Position numbers and translations under genes: made by a program. The notes below the pieces were generated by a model. The model searched no databases, was not told the origin of the DNA, and was given only the letters and a program-made list of their open reading frames with translations. From contig JAIQFI010000017.1 of assembly GCA_020073345.1 (NCBI GenBank), forward strand, positions 1 to 64,000: DNA of 64,000 nt, in the 5' to 3' direction. Below are positions 8,027 to 15,197 of this stretch, one piece after another; the first letter of the stretch is position 1; each line of letters begins with the position of its first letter. This DNA comes from Terriglobia bacterium (lineage in GTDB: Bacteria > Acidobacteriota > Terriglobia > Bryobacterales > Bryobacteraceae).

Positions 8027-9067
8027 TTAGACGGCGGCGGCTGTCTCAGCCATGCGCGCCTGCTTCCACAGCGCGATGTAAGGTTTCAGATCCGCCATCA
8101 TCTTGGCGAACTGCTTGGGGTCGAGCGATTGCGCACCATCGCTCACCGCCTTCTCCGGTTGCGGGTGCATTTCGACGATCAGACCGTCGGCTCCGACGGC
8201 GACTCCGGCGCGTGCAAGCGCCGGGACCAGGCTGCGCCTCCCGGCGGCATGGCTCGGATCGAGGATCACCGGCAGGTGAGTCATCTCGCTTAGCGCCGCG
8301 ATGGCTCCGATGTCGCAGGTGTTGCGGGTGACCGTCTCGAAGGTGCGGATCCCGCGCTCGCATAGCATCACATCCGGGTTGCCGTGGGCGACGATGTATT
8401 CGGCCGACATCAGCAGCTCTTTGACGGTCGCGCTCAGGCCGCGCTTCAGCAGGATGGGACGGCCACACTTACCCAGGGTCTTGAGCAGCGCGAAGTTCTG
8501 CATGTTGCGCGCGCCGATCTGGAGAACGTCAGCGTATTCGGCGACCAGAGTCACGTCACGGTCGCTCATCACTTCGGTGACGATCCCGAGCCCGGTTAGC
8601 GTGCGGGCCCTCGCCAGAAGCTTCAGGCCTTCTTCTTCCAGGCCCTGGAAATCGTAAGGCGAAGTGCGGGGCTTGAAGGCGCCGCCGCGCAGAAGCTTGG
8701 CTCCGTGCTTGGCGACGATCTCGGCCGATTCCAGGATCTGCTTCTCGCTCTCCACCGAGCAGGGTCCGGCCATGACCACGAACTCGTCTCCGCCGATGGT
8801 GGTGCCGCCCACCGTGATTTCCGTCTTTTCGGGACGAAATTCCTTGCTCACGAACTTGTACGGAGCCGAGATGCGGACCGCCTTTTCCACCTGAGGCATG
8901 GCCTCGAGGGATTCGATGCAGGCGGTGACGTCACCCATCCCGACCGCCCCGATCACGACGCGTTCCTCGCCTTCAATGGAGTGGACCTTGTAGCCGAACT
9001 CTTCGATACGTGCGCGCACCTGGGCCACCTCCTCCTTGGTCGCATGCAGCTTCATGGAAATAATCAT
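8027..9067 (-). CDS. aroF: 3-deoxy-7-phosphoheptulonate (DAHP) synthase
   Basis: Condenses phosphoenolpyruvate with erythrose-4-phosphate in the first step of the shikimate pathway to Phe, Tyr and Trp. It is of the short TIGR01361 type with an N-terminal ferredoxin/ACT-like regulatory domain (about 1-70). Visible motifs include [24 protein letters not shown], the IGARNMQNF segment, [17 protein letters not shown] and [18 protein letters not shown] start it at [13 protein letters not shown], the family-typical beginning, rather than 10 codons upstream inside the leader. A GGGGG run serves as ribosome binding site. The leader immediately upstream contains a Phe/Tyr/Trp-rich peptide and a terminator, described separately. 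Confidence 0.93.
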   Translation of the reverse strand: MIISMKLHATKEEVAQVRARIEEFGYKVHSIEGEERVVIGAVGMGDVTACIESLEAMPQVEKAVRISAPYKFVSKEFRPEKTEITVGGTTIGGDEFVVMAGPCSVESEKQILESAEIVAKHGAKLLRGGAFKPRTSPYDFQGLEEEGLKLLARARTLTGLGIVTEVMSDRDVTLVAEYADVLQIGARNMQNFALLKTLGKCGRPILLKRGLSATVKELLMSAEYIVAHGNPDVMLCERGIRTFETVTRNTCDIGAIAALSEMTHLPVILDPSHAAGRRSLVPALARAGVAVGADGLIVEMHPQPEKAVSDGAQSLDPKQFAKMMADLKPYIALWKQARMAETAAAV

Positions 9068-9086
9068 CTTGAAAGACCCCCAAAGC

Positions 9087-9112
9087 AAAAAACCCACTCT
9101 TTCGAGTGGGTT
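9087..9112 (-). terminator. Intrinsic terminator in the DAHP synthase leader (attenuator)
   Basis: On the minus strand, AACCCACTC, loop GAAA and GAGTGGGTT form a perfect 9-bp stem followed by a U run of six (including the last two stem bases). It lies 20 bp before the aroF start codon, not after a gene, so it is positioned to abort transcription before aroF. Its left arm (CCCACTCG, 9110-9103) is also exactly complementary to CGAGTGGG at 9141-9134, so terminator and antiterminator are mutually exclusive. Confidence 0.85.
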
Positions 9113-9133
9113 CGTTTTGTAATTCCGAATGGG

Positions 9134-9141
9134 CCCACTCG
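9134..9141 (-). promoter_or_regulatory. Antiterminator segment of the aro leader
   Basis: CGAGTGGG on the minus strand pairs over 8 of 8 bases with the 5' arm of the terminator. It begins 6 nt after the leader-peptide stop codon, so a ribosome resting at the stop would cover it, whereas a ribosome stalled on the aromatic codons would leave it free. It can also form a smaller local hairpin with CATTCG just downstream (loop GGCC), a possible pause or anti-antiterminator structure. Confidence 0.7.
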
Positions 9142-9147
9142 TCCGTT

Positions 9148-9204
9148 TCAGCCGCTAAAATAGCGGAACCAAAATCGATACGAGCTAGCAAAGCGCCGAT
9201 TCAT
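9148..9204 (-). CDS. Aromatic-rich leader peptide of the DAHP synthase attenuator
   Basis: An 18-codon ORF too short for the ORF track: [18 protein letters not shown] then TGA. Seven of 18 residues are Phe (4), Tyr (2) or Trp (1), precisely the end products of the pathway started by the downstream gene. The last codons overlap a hairpin (CCGCTA TTT TAGCGG). An extended -10 (TGT then TACACT, 9221-9213) ends 8 nt before the ATG, so the leader mRNA may be nearly leaderless. The function as a charged-tRNA sensor is inferred from this layout and from the classic trp and phe leaders. Confidence 0.8.
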   Translation of the reverse strand: MNRRFASSYRFWFRYFSG

Positions 9205-9258
9205 GAACCTAAAGTGTAACACAGCAAGTCAAGCACTGACTCGAAGAAATCAGAACCC

Positions 9259-9290
9259 TGTACGTACAACAGTCGTGATAGTATACGTAT
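9259..9290. promoter_or_regulatory. Palindromic operator/promoter of the 9291 toxin-antitoxin pair
   Basis: The perfect palindrome TGTACGTACA (9259-9268) and a second one, ATACGTAT (9283-9290), precede the antitoxin ATG. TAGTAT (9279-9284) lies exactly 6 nt before the ATG and can serve as the -10 of a leaderless transcript. Ribbon-helix-helix antitoxins usually bind such palindromes and repress their own operon. That step is an inference. Confidence 0.5.
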
Positions 9291-9521
9291 ATGGCTAAGC
9301 TCACGTTGAGTGTGGACAACCGGGTGGTATCACGCGCCAAGCAATACGCGAAACGACGAGGCGTCTCGGTCTCGGAGATGGTGGAAGCCTATCTGTCCGC
9401 CGTCGCTGAACCGGCATCGTCCGCCACAGGCTCCGCTCCGATTCTGCGCTCGGTTCGCGGAGTTCTCAAGGATGCGGACGTCGAAGACTACCGCAAGCAT
9501 CTGGCAGCGAAATATCGATGA
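9291..9521 (+). CDS. Antitoxin, DUF6364-like ribbon-helix-helix protein
   Basis: A 76-residue protein with an N-terminal ribbon-helix-helix: the strand AKLTLSVDNRVVSRA is followed by helices AKQYAKRRGVSVSEMVEAYL. It should dimerise and bind the palindromes just upstream, while its C-terminal ~30 residues (VLKDADVEDYRKHLAAKYR) wrap the toxin. The stop overlaps the toxin ATG by 4 bp (ATGA), the normal VapBC-type coupling. No Shine-Dalgarno sequence is present, but a -10-like TAGTAT lies 6 nt upstream. The family label DUF6364 is by resemblance. Confidence 0.82.
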   Translation: MAKLTLSVDNRVVSRAKQYAKRRGVSVSEMVEAYLSAVAEPASSATGSAPILRSVRGVLKDADVEDYRKHLAAKYR

Positions 9522-9937
9522 AGCGCATCCTCTTCGACACCAATGTCGTCCTGGACGTTCTGCTGGACCGGGAACCTTATGTTGAGGCCAGCGCGGCGGT
9601 CTGGGCGGCGATCGAGGCCGGCAGCTCTGAGGGCATGCTGGCGGCTCATGCCGTGACGACCATTCACTACCTGATCCGAAAAGAGATGGGCGCGGTCAAA
9701 ACCAAACGGATCATCTCGGCGATCCTGAGAGTCTTTGGAGTGGCCGCCGTGGACGGCGCCGTGGTCCAGGAGGCGCTGCAATTAACATTCGCCGACTTTG
9801 AGGATGCAGTGACCGCTGCTGCCGCGCGACTGGCGGGGTGCACATGCATCGTGACACGAGACCCCAAAGGGTTCCGCGGGTCTCCGGTCCGTTCCCTTAC
9901 GCCGGAAGCGATCCTGCCGGTTTTGACCAAAGAATGA
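9518..9937 (+). CDS. PIN-domain toxin (VapC-like ribonuclease)
   Basis: A 139-residue PIN-fold protein, the toxin of a type II module with the preceding antitoxin. The acidic, metal-binding residues are visible: Asp in LFDTNVVLDVLLDREP at the N-terminus, the central Glu region, and DFEDAVTAAAARLAGCTCIVTRDPKGF near residues 92-118. VapC-type toxins cleave specific tRNAs or rRNA in a Mg-dependent way. The target here is unknown. It starts inside the antitoxin gene (ATGA overlap). Confidence 0.88.
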   Translation: MKRILFDTNVVLDVLLDREPYVEASAAVWAAIEAGSSEGMLAAHAVTTIHYLIRKEMGAVKTKRIISAILRVFGVAAVDGAVVQEALQLTFADFEDAVTAAAARLAGCTCIVTRDPKGFRGSPVRSLTPEAILPVLTKE

Positions 9938-9987
9938 CCGGTTGGGTGGGTTTGTGCTATCTGTACGAAAGACAGCCCCAAAATATT

Positions 9988-11487
9988 ATGCGCAGACTGT
10001 TCTTCATCGCTATCGTCGTTTTAGTCTTTGGAATCGCCCTCACGCTGAGCGCGCAATACCAGGACCGATTCAAGATCACCTGGATTGAGCCCGGCAGCGG
10101 CGCGCTCCTGCCTGAATTCGACGCGTTTGACAGCGTCGAGGGAACGCTCGGCGTCCTCAACGCGTCGGGACCCGTGAACACGGAGGGCCATCCGTTCTTT
10201 ACGCCCCTGGGAACCAACGGGCGAGCCTGCGTCAATTGTCATCAGCCGACCTATGCGATGAGCGTCTCGACCGCCGGACTGCTGGAACGGTGGCGGACGA
10301 CCGACGGCAAAGACCCGGTATTCGCGGCCTTCGATGGGTCGAACTGTCCCGGGCTTCCTCAGGAGAAGGAAAGCTCGCATTCGCTCCTGCTTAAGCGCGG
10401 TCTCTTCCGTATTCCACTGCCTTGGCCGCCCAAAAACGCCGACGGCTCCGCGAAACCCGTCGAGTTTACGATCGAAGTCGTGCGTGACCCCACCGGTTGC
10501 AACACCAGCCGCGAATTCGGTCTCAAGAGCGCTGAACCGACCATTTCGGTCTACCGCCGCCCGCGCCCGGCGGCCAATCTGAAATACGTCACTTCCGGCG
10601 GCCAGCCCATCGTCCTCAAGACCGGCACGCTGGCGGATGTCGATCCGGAAACCGGCAAGCCCGTCAGCATGAATCTTATGACCGACGCGCGTGAGCCGTC
10701 GCTGAAGACTCAGGCCGTCAGCGCCATCATGGGTCACGAACAGGCGCGAGTGGCCCCATCAGACCCGCAGATTCAGAAGATCGTTGAATATGAATCGCAG
10801 GTCTACGTAGCGCAGCAGGCTCACATCTTCGGCGGCCCTCTTGCGGTCGCTGGCGGACCTCCGGGGCTGGGCGTGGCCGCATTGCGCGATCATCGGGCCG
10901 GCGTCCTCGGCGACAACGACTACGATCCCGTCTTCGGGTCGTTCAGCTCATGGAAGGGAAACGATTACTACCGGTCGTCCGTCGCCCGCGGCGCCGACAT
11001 CTTCATGTTTCGCCAGTTCTGGCTGCGCGATGCGGCGCACATCAACTCCATCGGTTTGGGTAATCCACTGAAGCGCACTTGCGCCACCTGCCACAACGCT
11101 CAAATGACCGGTCAGGATCTTTCGGCCGGCTGGGTCGACGTCGGCACCACGAATTACCCCACTTGGACTGAACCCGCGACATGGGCGGATTCGAGCGAGT
11201 TGCCGGTTTTCAAGATCACCTGCGCTCGCGACGCCGATCCGCATCCTTACCTGGGACGCGTCATTTATACGACCGACCCCGGCCGCGCGCTCATTTCCGG
11301 CCGCTGCGTGGATGTCGGCTCGATCGTCATGCAACAGCTTCGTGGCCTGGCTGCGCGAGCCCCCTACTTCGCCAACGGATCGGCTAAAACCCTGCGTGAG
11401 GTGGTCGATTTCTACGATCGCCGTTTCGATATGAAACTCACCGACGAGGAGAAGGAAGACCTCATCAACTTCCTGGGAGTTCTGTAG
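9988..11487 (+). CDS. Exported diheme c-type cytochrome
   Basis: About 499 residues from the ATG at 9988, chosen because MRRLFFIAIVVLVFGIALTLSAQ is a clear signal peptide. The tracked start 50 codons upstream runs into the PIN toxin gene. Two heme-attachment motifs are present, CVNCH (near residue 81) and CATCH (near residue 370), so it is a periplasmic electron carrier or peroxidase-like enzyme related to the MauG/cytochrome-c-peroxidase superfamily. The C-terminus ends with the typical FYDRRFDMKLTDEEKEDLINFL helix of that group. Its stop and the next start overlap by one base (TAGTG), so the two products probably work together in the periplasm. Confidence 0.82.
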   Translation: MRRLFFIAIVVLVFGIALTLSAQYQDRFKITWIEPGSGALLPEFDAFDSVEGTLGVLNASGPVNTEGHPFFTPLGTNGRACVNCHQPTYAMSVSTAGLLERWRTTDGKDPVFAAFDGSNCPGLPQEKESSHSLLLKRGLFRIPLPWPPKNADGSAKPVEFTIEVVRDPTGCNTSREFGLKSAEPTISVYRRPRPAANLKYVTSGGQPIVLKTGTLADVDPETGKPVSMNLMTDAREPSLKTQAVSAIMGHEQARVAPSDPQIQKIVEYESQVYVAQQAHIFGGPLAVAGGPPGLGVAALRDHRAGVLGDNDYDPVFGSFSSWKGNDYYRSSVARGADIFMFRQFWLRDAAHINSIGLGNPLKRTCATCHNAQMTGQDLSAGWVDVGTTNYPTWTEPATWADSSELPVFKITCARDADPHPYLGRVIYTTDPGRALISGRCVDVGSIVMQQLRGLAARAPYFANGSAKTLREVVDFYDRRFDMKLTDEEKEDLINFLGVL

Positions 11488-12233
11488 TGCGATTCGGTTT
11501 GTTTATCTTAGGGGCGCTCGTCGCCCTGGGCCAGCAACGCAGTTTTGTATCCTGCCCGATTGTCCGCGACACCAAGACTGTCCCTTGTTTTCTCGCCGAA
11601 TACGAAGGAGAGCTGTACTATCTGGGAATCCAACAGGACATCACCAGTGCGTTTCACCCTCCTCAGTTAAAGCATGAGGTGCTGGTCGAAGGCCGCATCG
11701 CCTCTGATCCAGGCGCCCCGCGCGTATGTGGCGGCATCCCGCTTCAGCCTGTTTCCATTTCCGTTCTCAAAGAAGTCAACTTGTCCTGCAACACCCTGCT
11801 GCCGGCCGAACCGGGAATCGATGCACCGGCCGCGCCTCGTGGGCCCGGGCCGTCATCTTTGCACCGTACAGAGGCCGCGAACCCGCGCAAGACTCTAACT
11901 GGCCGGCAAGAGTTCACGGTTCTGTACGCTTTCAATGACGATTACCTCGAATTCGCTGCCAATGCGGTAGTCACCGAAGCGGCGGCTTACGCCAAGCAGA
12001 TCGGCGCCTCGAACGTAAAAGTCTCGGGGTATCGCGCGACCACGCTCCTCTCAAATGGAGACCGTCTTGTCGAGAAAGCCGGACTCGCCGAAAAGCGTGC
12101 GCAGAATATCGCGACGCTGCTGCGCGGCTTGGGCGTCTCAAGCACAGTCGTCGAGTCCAAGAATGAACCCGAGCCCGGCGATGGGCAGACGGACCCTTCT
12201 CGCCGCCGCGTGACGATCGTGGTTGCTCCGTAG
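11487..12233 (+). CDS. Secreted protein with OmpA-like C-terminal domain
   Basis: A 248-residue protein starting at a GTG that overlaps the cytochrome stop. A signal peptide (FGLFILGALVALGQQ) is followed by a ~110-residue N-terminal region with several Cys (SCPIVRDTKTVPCFLAEYEG) and a C-terminal ~100 residues like the OmpA peptidoglycan-binding fold (FNDDYLEFAANAVVTEAAAY, VSGYRATT, AEKRAQNIATLLRGLGV). The canonical NxxL...R motif is only partly kept, so binding of peptidoglycan is uncertain. Coupling to the diheme cytochrome suggests a shared periplasmic function. Confidence 0.65.
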   Translation: MRFGLFILGALVALGQQRSFVSCPIVRDTKTVPCFLAEYEGELYYLGIQQDITSAFHPPQLKHEVLVEGRIASDPGAPRVCGGIPLQPVSISVLKEVNLSCNTLLPAEPGIDAPAAPRGPGPSSLHRTEAANPRKTLTGRQEFTVLYAFNDDYLEFAANAVVTEAAAYAKQIGASNVKVSGYRATTLLSNGDRLVEKAGLAEKRAQNIATLLRGLGVSSTVVESKNEPEPGDGQTDPSRRRVTIVVAP

Positions 12234-12235
12234 AA

Positions 12236-12664
12236 TCAGGACAGAGGGTTACGCCATTGCAGTCCAGCGAACCTGGCGAAGTCAGTGTCGGAGGAACAGA
12301 GTTCCGCTCCGTGCTCGATGGCCAAGGCAGCCAGGTGAGCATCGGATGTCAGGTTTCCGCCGGTGCCCACAGGCTGGAGCAACTCTTGCAGAACCGACAG
12401 GTGGCGCGGACCGGGATGCACGATGGTCGTCGGCGTCTGATCCAGCCACGAACCCACAAGCTCAAAAGCCGTATCCGCAGGCAGCGGGCGCCGGAACAAG
12501 CCCGGCCGAGTCGTTAGCCGGAGGAAAGCGAGAAGCACACTCCACGAAAACCCCACGCTTTCCTTCCCGGACAAAACCGATTCTAGCCAGGGCTTGGCCT
12601 TCCGGTTTAGCGGAGCATCCTGATTGACGGCGTAGATTAGAAGGTTCGCGTCGACCAAGATCAT
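12236..12664 (-). CDS. VapC-family PIN toxin
   Basis: A 142-residue PIN-domain ribonuclease. MILVDANLLIYAVNQDAPLN carries the first catalytic Asp, and the middle and late acidic residues are in NLTSDAHLAALAIEHGAELCSSDTDFARF. This is the canonical VapC layout of an endoribonuclease that inhibits growth when its antitoxin is lost. It overlaps the antitoxin gene by 4 bp (ATGA) and is encoded downstream of it. It is unrelated in detail to the PIN toxin at 9518, so the window holds two separate PIN modules. Confidence 0.9.
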   Translation of the reverse strand: MILVDANLLIYAVNQDAPLNRKAKPWLESVLSGKESVGFSWSVLLAFLRLTTRPGLFRRPLPADTAFELVGSWLDQTPTTIVHPGPRHLSVLQELLQPVGTGGNLTSDAHLAALAIEHGAELCSSDTDFARFAGLQWRNPLS

Positions 12665-12924
12665 TTACGCAACGTGAGCTTTCGGCTGAGCTCCTCGTCC
12701 TCTATTGCGTCGGCAACCGCCAGCGCTTTGTCCCAGCGGAACTCTTGTCCCTCACCCATGCGAAACGTTTTCTGAGCGAACTTCTGGGCGCGCTTGCGCT
12801 CTTTGCCGCGAAGTCCGAGCCGCGCGGCTTCGTTCAGGGCTTCCTTAAAGGAGATGGAGCGCTCTCGCATCGCATCCTTGATCAACCGCTCCACGTCGGG
12901 ATCCAGAGTGACTGTCGTCCTCAT
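12661..12924 (-). CDS. VapB-family ribbon-helix-helix antitoxin
   Basis: An 87-residue antitoxin. MRTTVTLDPDVERLIKDAMRERSISFKEALNEA is a textbook ribbon-helix-helix N-terminus, and the basic/acidic C-terminus (EGQEFRWDKALAVADAIEDE) should neutralise the neighbouring VapC. It has no Shine-Dalgarno sequence. TATGAT lies 6 nt upstream inside a palindrome, so the transcript is probably leaderless and autoregulated. Confidence 0.87.
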   Translation of the reverse strand: MRTTVTLDPDVERLIKDAMRERSISFKEALNEAARLGLRGKERKRAQKFAQKTFRMGEGQEFRWDKALAVADAIEDEELSRKLTLRK

Positions 12925-12926
12925 GT

Positions 12927-12958
12927 TGCTATCATAGCATCACATGAGTTGCTATCAT
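12927..12958 (-). promoter_or_regulatory. vapBC operator and overlapping -10
   Basis: TGCTAT-C-ATAGCA (12927-12939) is a perfect 6-bp-arm palindrome, and its half TGCTATCAT is repeated directly at 12950-12958, 23 bp away. On the minus strand TATGAT (12936-12931) lies within the palindrome and exactly 6 nt before the vapB ATG. Binding of the VapBC complex here would block the -10, the usual autoregulation logic. Confidence 0.6.
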
Positions 12959-12982
12959 GATGCCTGTCGAAGATAATCGGCG

Positions 12983-14704
12983 CTACTTCTTCTGCGGTAA
13001 CGCAAATACGTAAATCGCGTTCGCACCCTTGGGAGGATTCAGGCCGGGAGCGTAGCCGATGACGCTTTGGGTCAGCAGGCCGTCGCCTGTCGCGACCGCG
13101 ATGTACTGCTGACCGTTCACCGAGTACGTAATCGTGCTGTTAGCGATCGGGCCGCCAATGGTCTGCTCCCACAGAACCTTGCCCGTCGTCGCGTCCAGAG
13201 CACGCACGCGGCGATCCAGATCGCCGAAGAAGATCAGGTCGCTCGCCGTCGCGAGGACGGCGCCGTTGATCGGAGCAGCCCCCTTATATATGTGATCGAT
13301 CTTTCCCGTGGCGAGATTGATCTTGGATATGCCGGAAAATTCCTTGGGATTCGACCCTTCGCGAACCTTGCCATTGCGCACTGGGCGAACCGTCGGGAAC
13401 ATCGGACCCGTCTGCATGTCCAGGCACGTGTCCACCCACGGCGCGTAAAGTGAATTGGTCACCGGGCTATACGCTTGCGACCAGTAGCTACGAGTGTTGA
13501 AAAAGCAGATCGTCTTGTGCTGACTCGGACCGGTGAAGATCAGGCTTTCATTCAAGTGCACCTTGCCGTCGGGGTCCACCTTATCGATCAGGAAATTCGA
13601 AACGTCGAACGGCCAGGGATTGGCCCACAGGAACTCGCCCGTGTGGCGGTCCATGGCAAAGACGCCGCCGGATTCGCCGGTGGCGATGACGACGTCGCGC
13701 TTCTCGCCGGCTTTGATCTTGGTGTTGAACCACTTTGCCGTAGCCGCCGAAGGATTGAGCGTGGTCGAAGCCAGGAGGCGGTCATCGGTCCAATCCTCAT
13801 CCCAATCGTCGCCGGCCAGGTGCTGGTAATACCAATTCAGTTTCCCGGTATCGACGTTGATGGATACAGTGGAATCGCTGAAGAGATCGACCGGCCCCGA
13901 AGTGGGAACCGAGAACGGATCGCCATGGCGCTCCATGCGCGTGTTCGGCGTGGGATTCGCTACACCGTAAATCACGGAATTTGTGGAGGGGTCATAGGTT
14001 CCGGGGCCGCCCCACGTGGAGGCAAAGCGCTTGTCGTCCGGTGTGTTGCCCCAGGAGTCGCCGCCAGGCTCGCCGGTGTTGGCGGCGGTCGCGAACTTCC
14101 ATAGGAGTTTCCCGGTTTTGGCGTCGTGCGCGGAGATGTAGCAATTCACGTGGTTGCCGGTGCAGGACCCTCCCGAAATAATCTTGTCGCCGGCCACGAT
14201 GGCGCCCGAAATATTGCCGCGCGTATCGGTCTTGGTCTCCCAGCGCATCTCGCCGGTCTTGGCGTCGAGCGCCACCAGGAAACTATCCGGCGTAGTGGTG
14301 TAGATCATGTCGTCCCACATGCCGATGGTCTTGGCTCGCGCCTGGCTCGCCTGGTTGGCGGGAACCTTTCGCTGGTATTCCCAGATGAGATTGCCGTTGG
14401 TCGCGTCCAGCGCCTGGATGGCCGCACCGGGAGCCATCAGGTACATCACGCCGTTATGCACCAGAGGGATGCCTTCTTGCGCGCCCGCGCCCTGACCGCG
14501 CGTCCAGACCATGCGGAGCTGATCGACGTTGCCTTTATCGATCTGCTTCAGAGGCGAATATCGCTGCGAATCGTAGGTACGGTTGTACATCAGCCAGTCG
14601 TTGGGACTGGGATTCAGCAGCATGTCGCTAGTGACAGGCACGAACGGGCGCGGTTGCGCTAGCAAGACCGACGCGGTCAGGAAACAGATAGTGAAAGCTC
14701 TCAT
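12983..14704 (-). CDS. PQQ-dependent alcohol dehydrogenase-type quinoprotein
   Basis: A 573-residue exported protein (signal peptide MRAFTICFLTASVLLA) with the eight-bladed propeller of methanol/ethanol quinoproteins. The repeated W-docking-type segments are visible (LDATNGNLIWEYQRKVP, ALDAKTGEMRWETKTD, ALDATTGKVLWEQTIGG). It oxidises an alcohol or aldehyde in the periplasm and passes electrons to a cytochrome c. The diheme cytochrome at 9988 is near but separated by a toxin-antitoxin pair. I do not see the vicinal Cys-Cys of many methanol dehydrogenases; instead there is SGGSCTGNHVNCY. Substrate is unknown. Confidence 0.85.
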   Translation of the reverse strand: MRAFTICFLTASVLLAQPRPFVPVTSDMLLNPSPNDWLMYNRTYDSQRYSPLKQIDKGNVDQLRMVWTRGQGAGAQEGIPLVHNGVMYLMAPGAAIQALDATNGNLIWEYQRKVPANQASQARAKTIGMWDDMIYTTTPDSFLVALDAKTGEMRWETKTDTRGNISGAIVAGDKIISGGSCTGNHVNCYISAHDAKTGKLLWKFATAANTGEPGGDSWGNTPDDKRFASTWGGPGTYDPSTNSVIYGVANPTPNTRMERHGDPFSVPTSGPVDLFSDSTVSINVDTGKLNWYYQHLAGDDWDEDWTDDRLLASTTLNPSAATAKWFNTKIKAGEKRDVVIATGESGGVFAMDRHTGEFLWANPWPFDVSNFLIDKVDPDGKVHLNESLIFTGPSQHKTICFFNTRSYWSQAYSPVTNSLYAPWVDTCLDMQTGPMFPTVRPVRNGKVREGSNPKEFSGISKINLATGKIDHIYKGAAPINGAVLATASDLIFFGDLDRRVRALDATTGKVLWEQTIGGPIANSTITYSVNGQQYIAVATGDGLLTQSVIGYAPGLNPPKGANAIYVFALPQKK

Positions 14705-14746
14705 GGCTAGCGTTGATTATACGGGAACGGTCGTGCGAAAAAACTC

Positions 14747-14786
14747 TTGACACCAGCCGCCACAGTGTTACTGTAGTAGTACAGTA
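14747..14786 (+). promoter_or_regulatory. Promoter and operator of the YtrA-type ABC operon
   Basis: A -35 TTGACA (14747-14752) and -10 TACTGT (14769-14774) are separated by 16 bp. The -10 is part of a perfect inverted repeat, TACTGTA-GTAG-TACAGTA (14769-14786), that ends directly before the GTG start of the regulator. A GntR dimer bound here would occlude polymerase. The 5' leader would be only a few bases. Confidence 0.75.
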
Positions 14787-15197
14787 GTGTTTAGAATTAA
14801 TCCCCAATCCGGCGTGCCCATGTATCTGCAACTGATCGAGCAGGTGCGGCATGCGATCGAGCTGGGTGCGCTTCGCCCCGGCGATCAGCTCCCCGGCATC
14901 CGCAAGGTAGCCGAGGATCTGGTGATGAATCCGAATACCGTCGCCAAGGCGTACCGCGAGATGGAACACGCGGGACTGGTGGTTCTGCGTCACGGCGCGG
15001 GCGCGTTTGTTGCCGAAATCCATGGCAAGGACCCGGGCGGCGACCAGCGAAAAATGCAGAAGGGCAGCGCGGTGGTACGTCGCGCCGTCAACGCTTTACG
15101 CGACCTGGGACTCGACGACGGCGCAATCCGGCGGCTGCTCGAATCGGAATTAGCGGAAGTAAGCCCGGAGGTTCATCCCAAGGAGGTACATCAATGA
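14787..15197 (+). CDS. GntR-family regulator, YtrA subfamily
   Basis: A 136-residue repressor made almost entirely of the GntR winged helix (SGVPMYLQLIEQVRHAIELG, LPGIRKVAEDLVMNPNTVAK, AYREMEHAGLVV) plus a short helical dimerisation tail, as in YtrA. The short YtrA members usually sit in and repress ABC transporter operons, as here. The GTG start directly follows the inverted repeat TACTGTA-GTAG-TACAGTA, with no room for a ribosome binding site. The stop overlaps the ATPase start by 4 bp (ATGA). Confidence 0.9.
   Translation: MFRINPQSGVPMYLQLIEQVRHAIELGALRPGDQLPGIRKVAEDLVMNPNTVAKAYREMEHAGLVVLRHGAGAFVAEIHGKDPGGDQRKMQKGSAVVRRAVNALRDLGLDDGAIRRLLESELAEVSPEVHPKEVHQ

Noticed and set aside
9087-9222. 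T-box or TyrR-type control of the DAHP synthase leader
   Set aside because: I see no T-box consensus, and the peptide ORF plus alternative stems explain the leader better.
10021-10737. 238-residue minus-strand ORF over the cytochrome gene
   Set aside because: Shadow of a gene with two CxxCH motifs.
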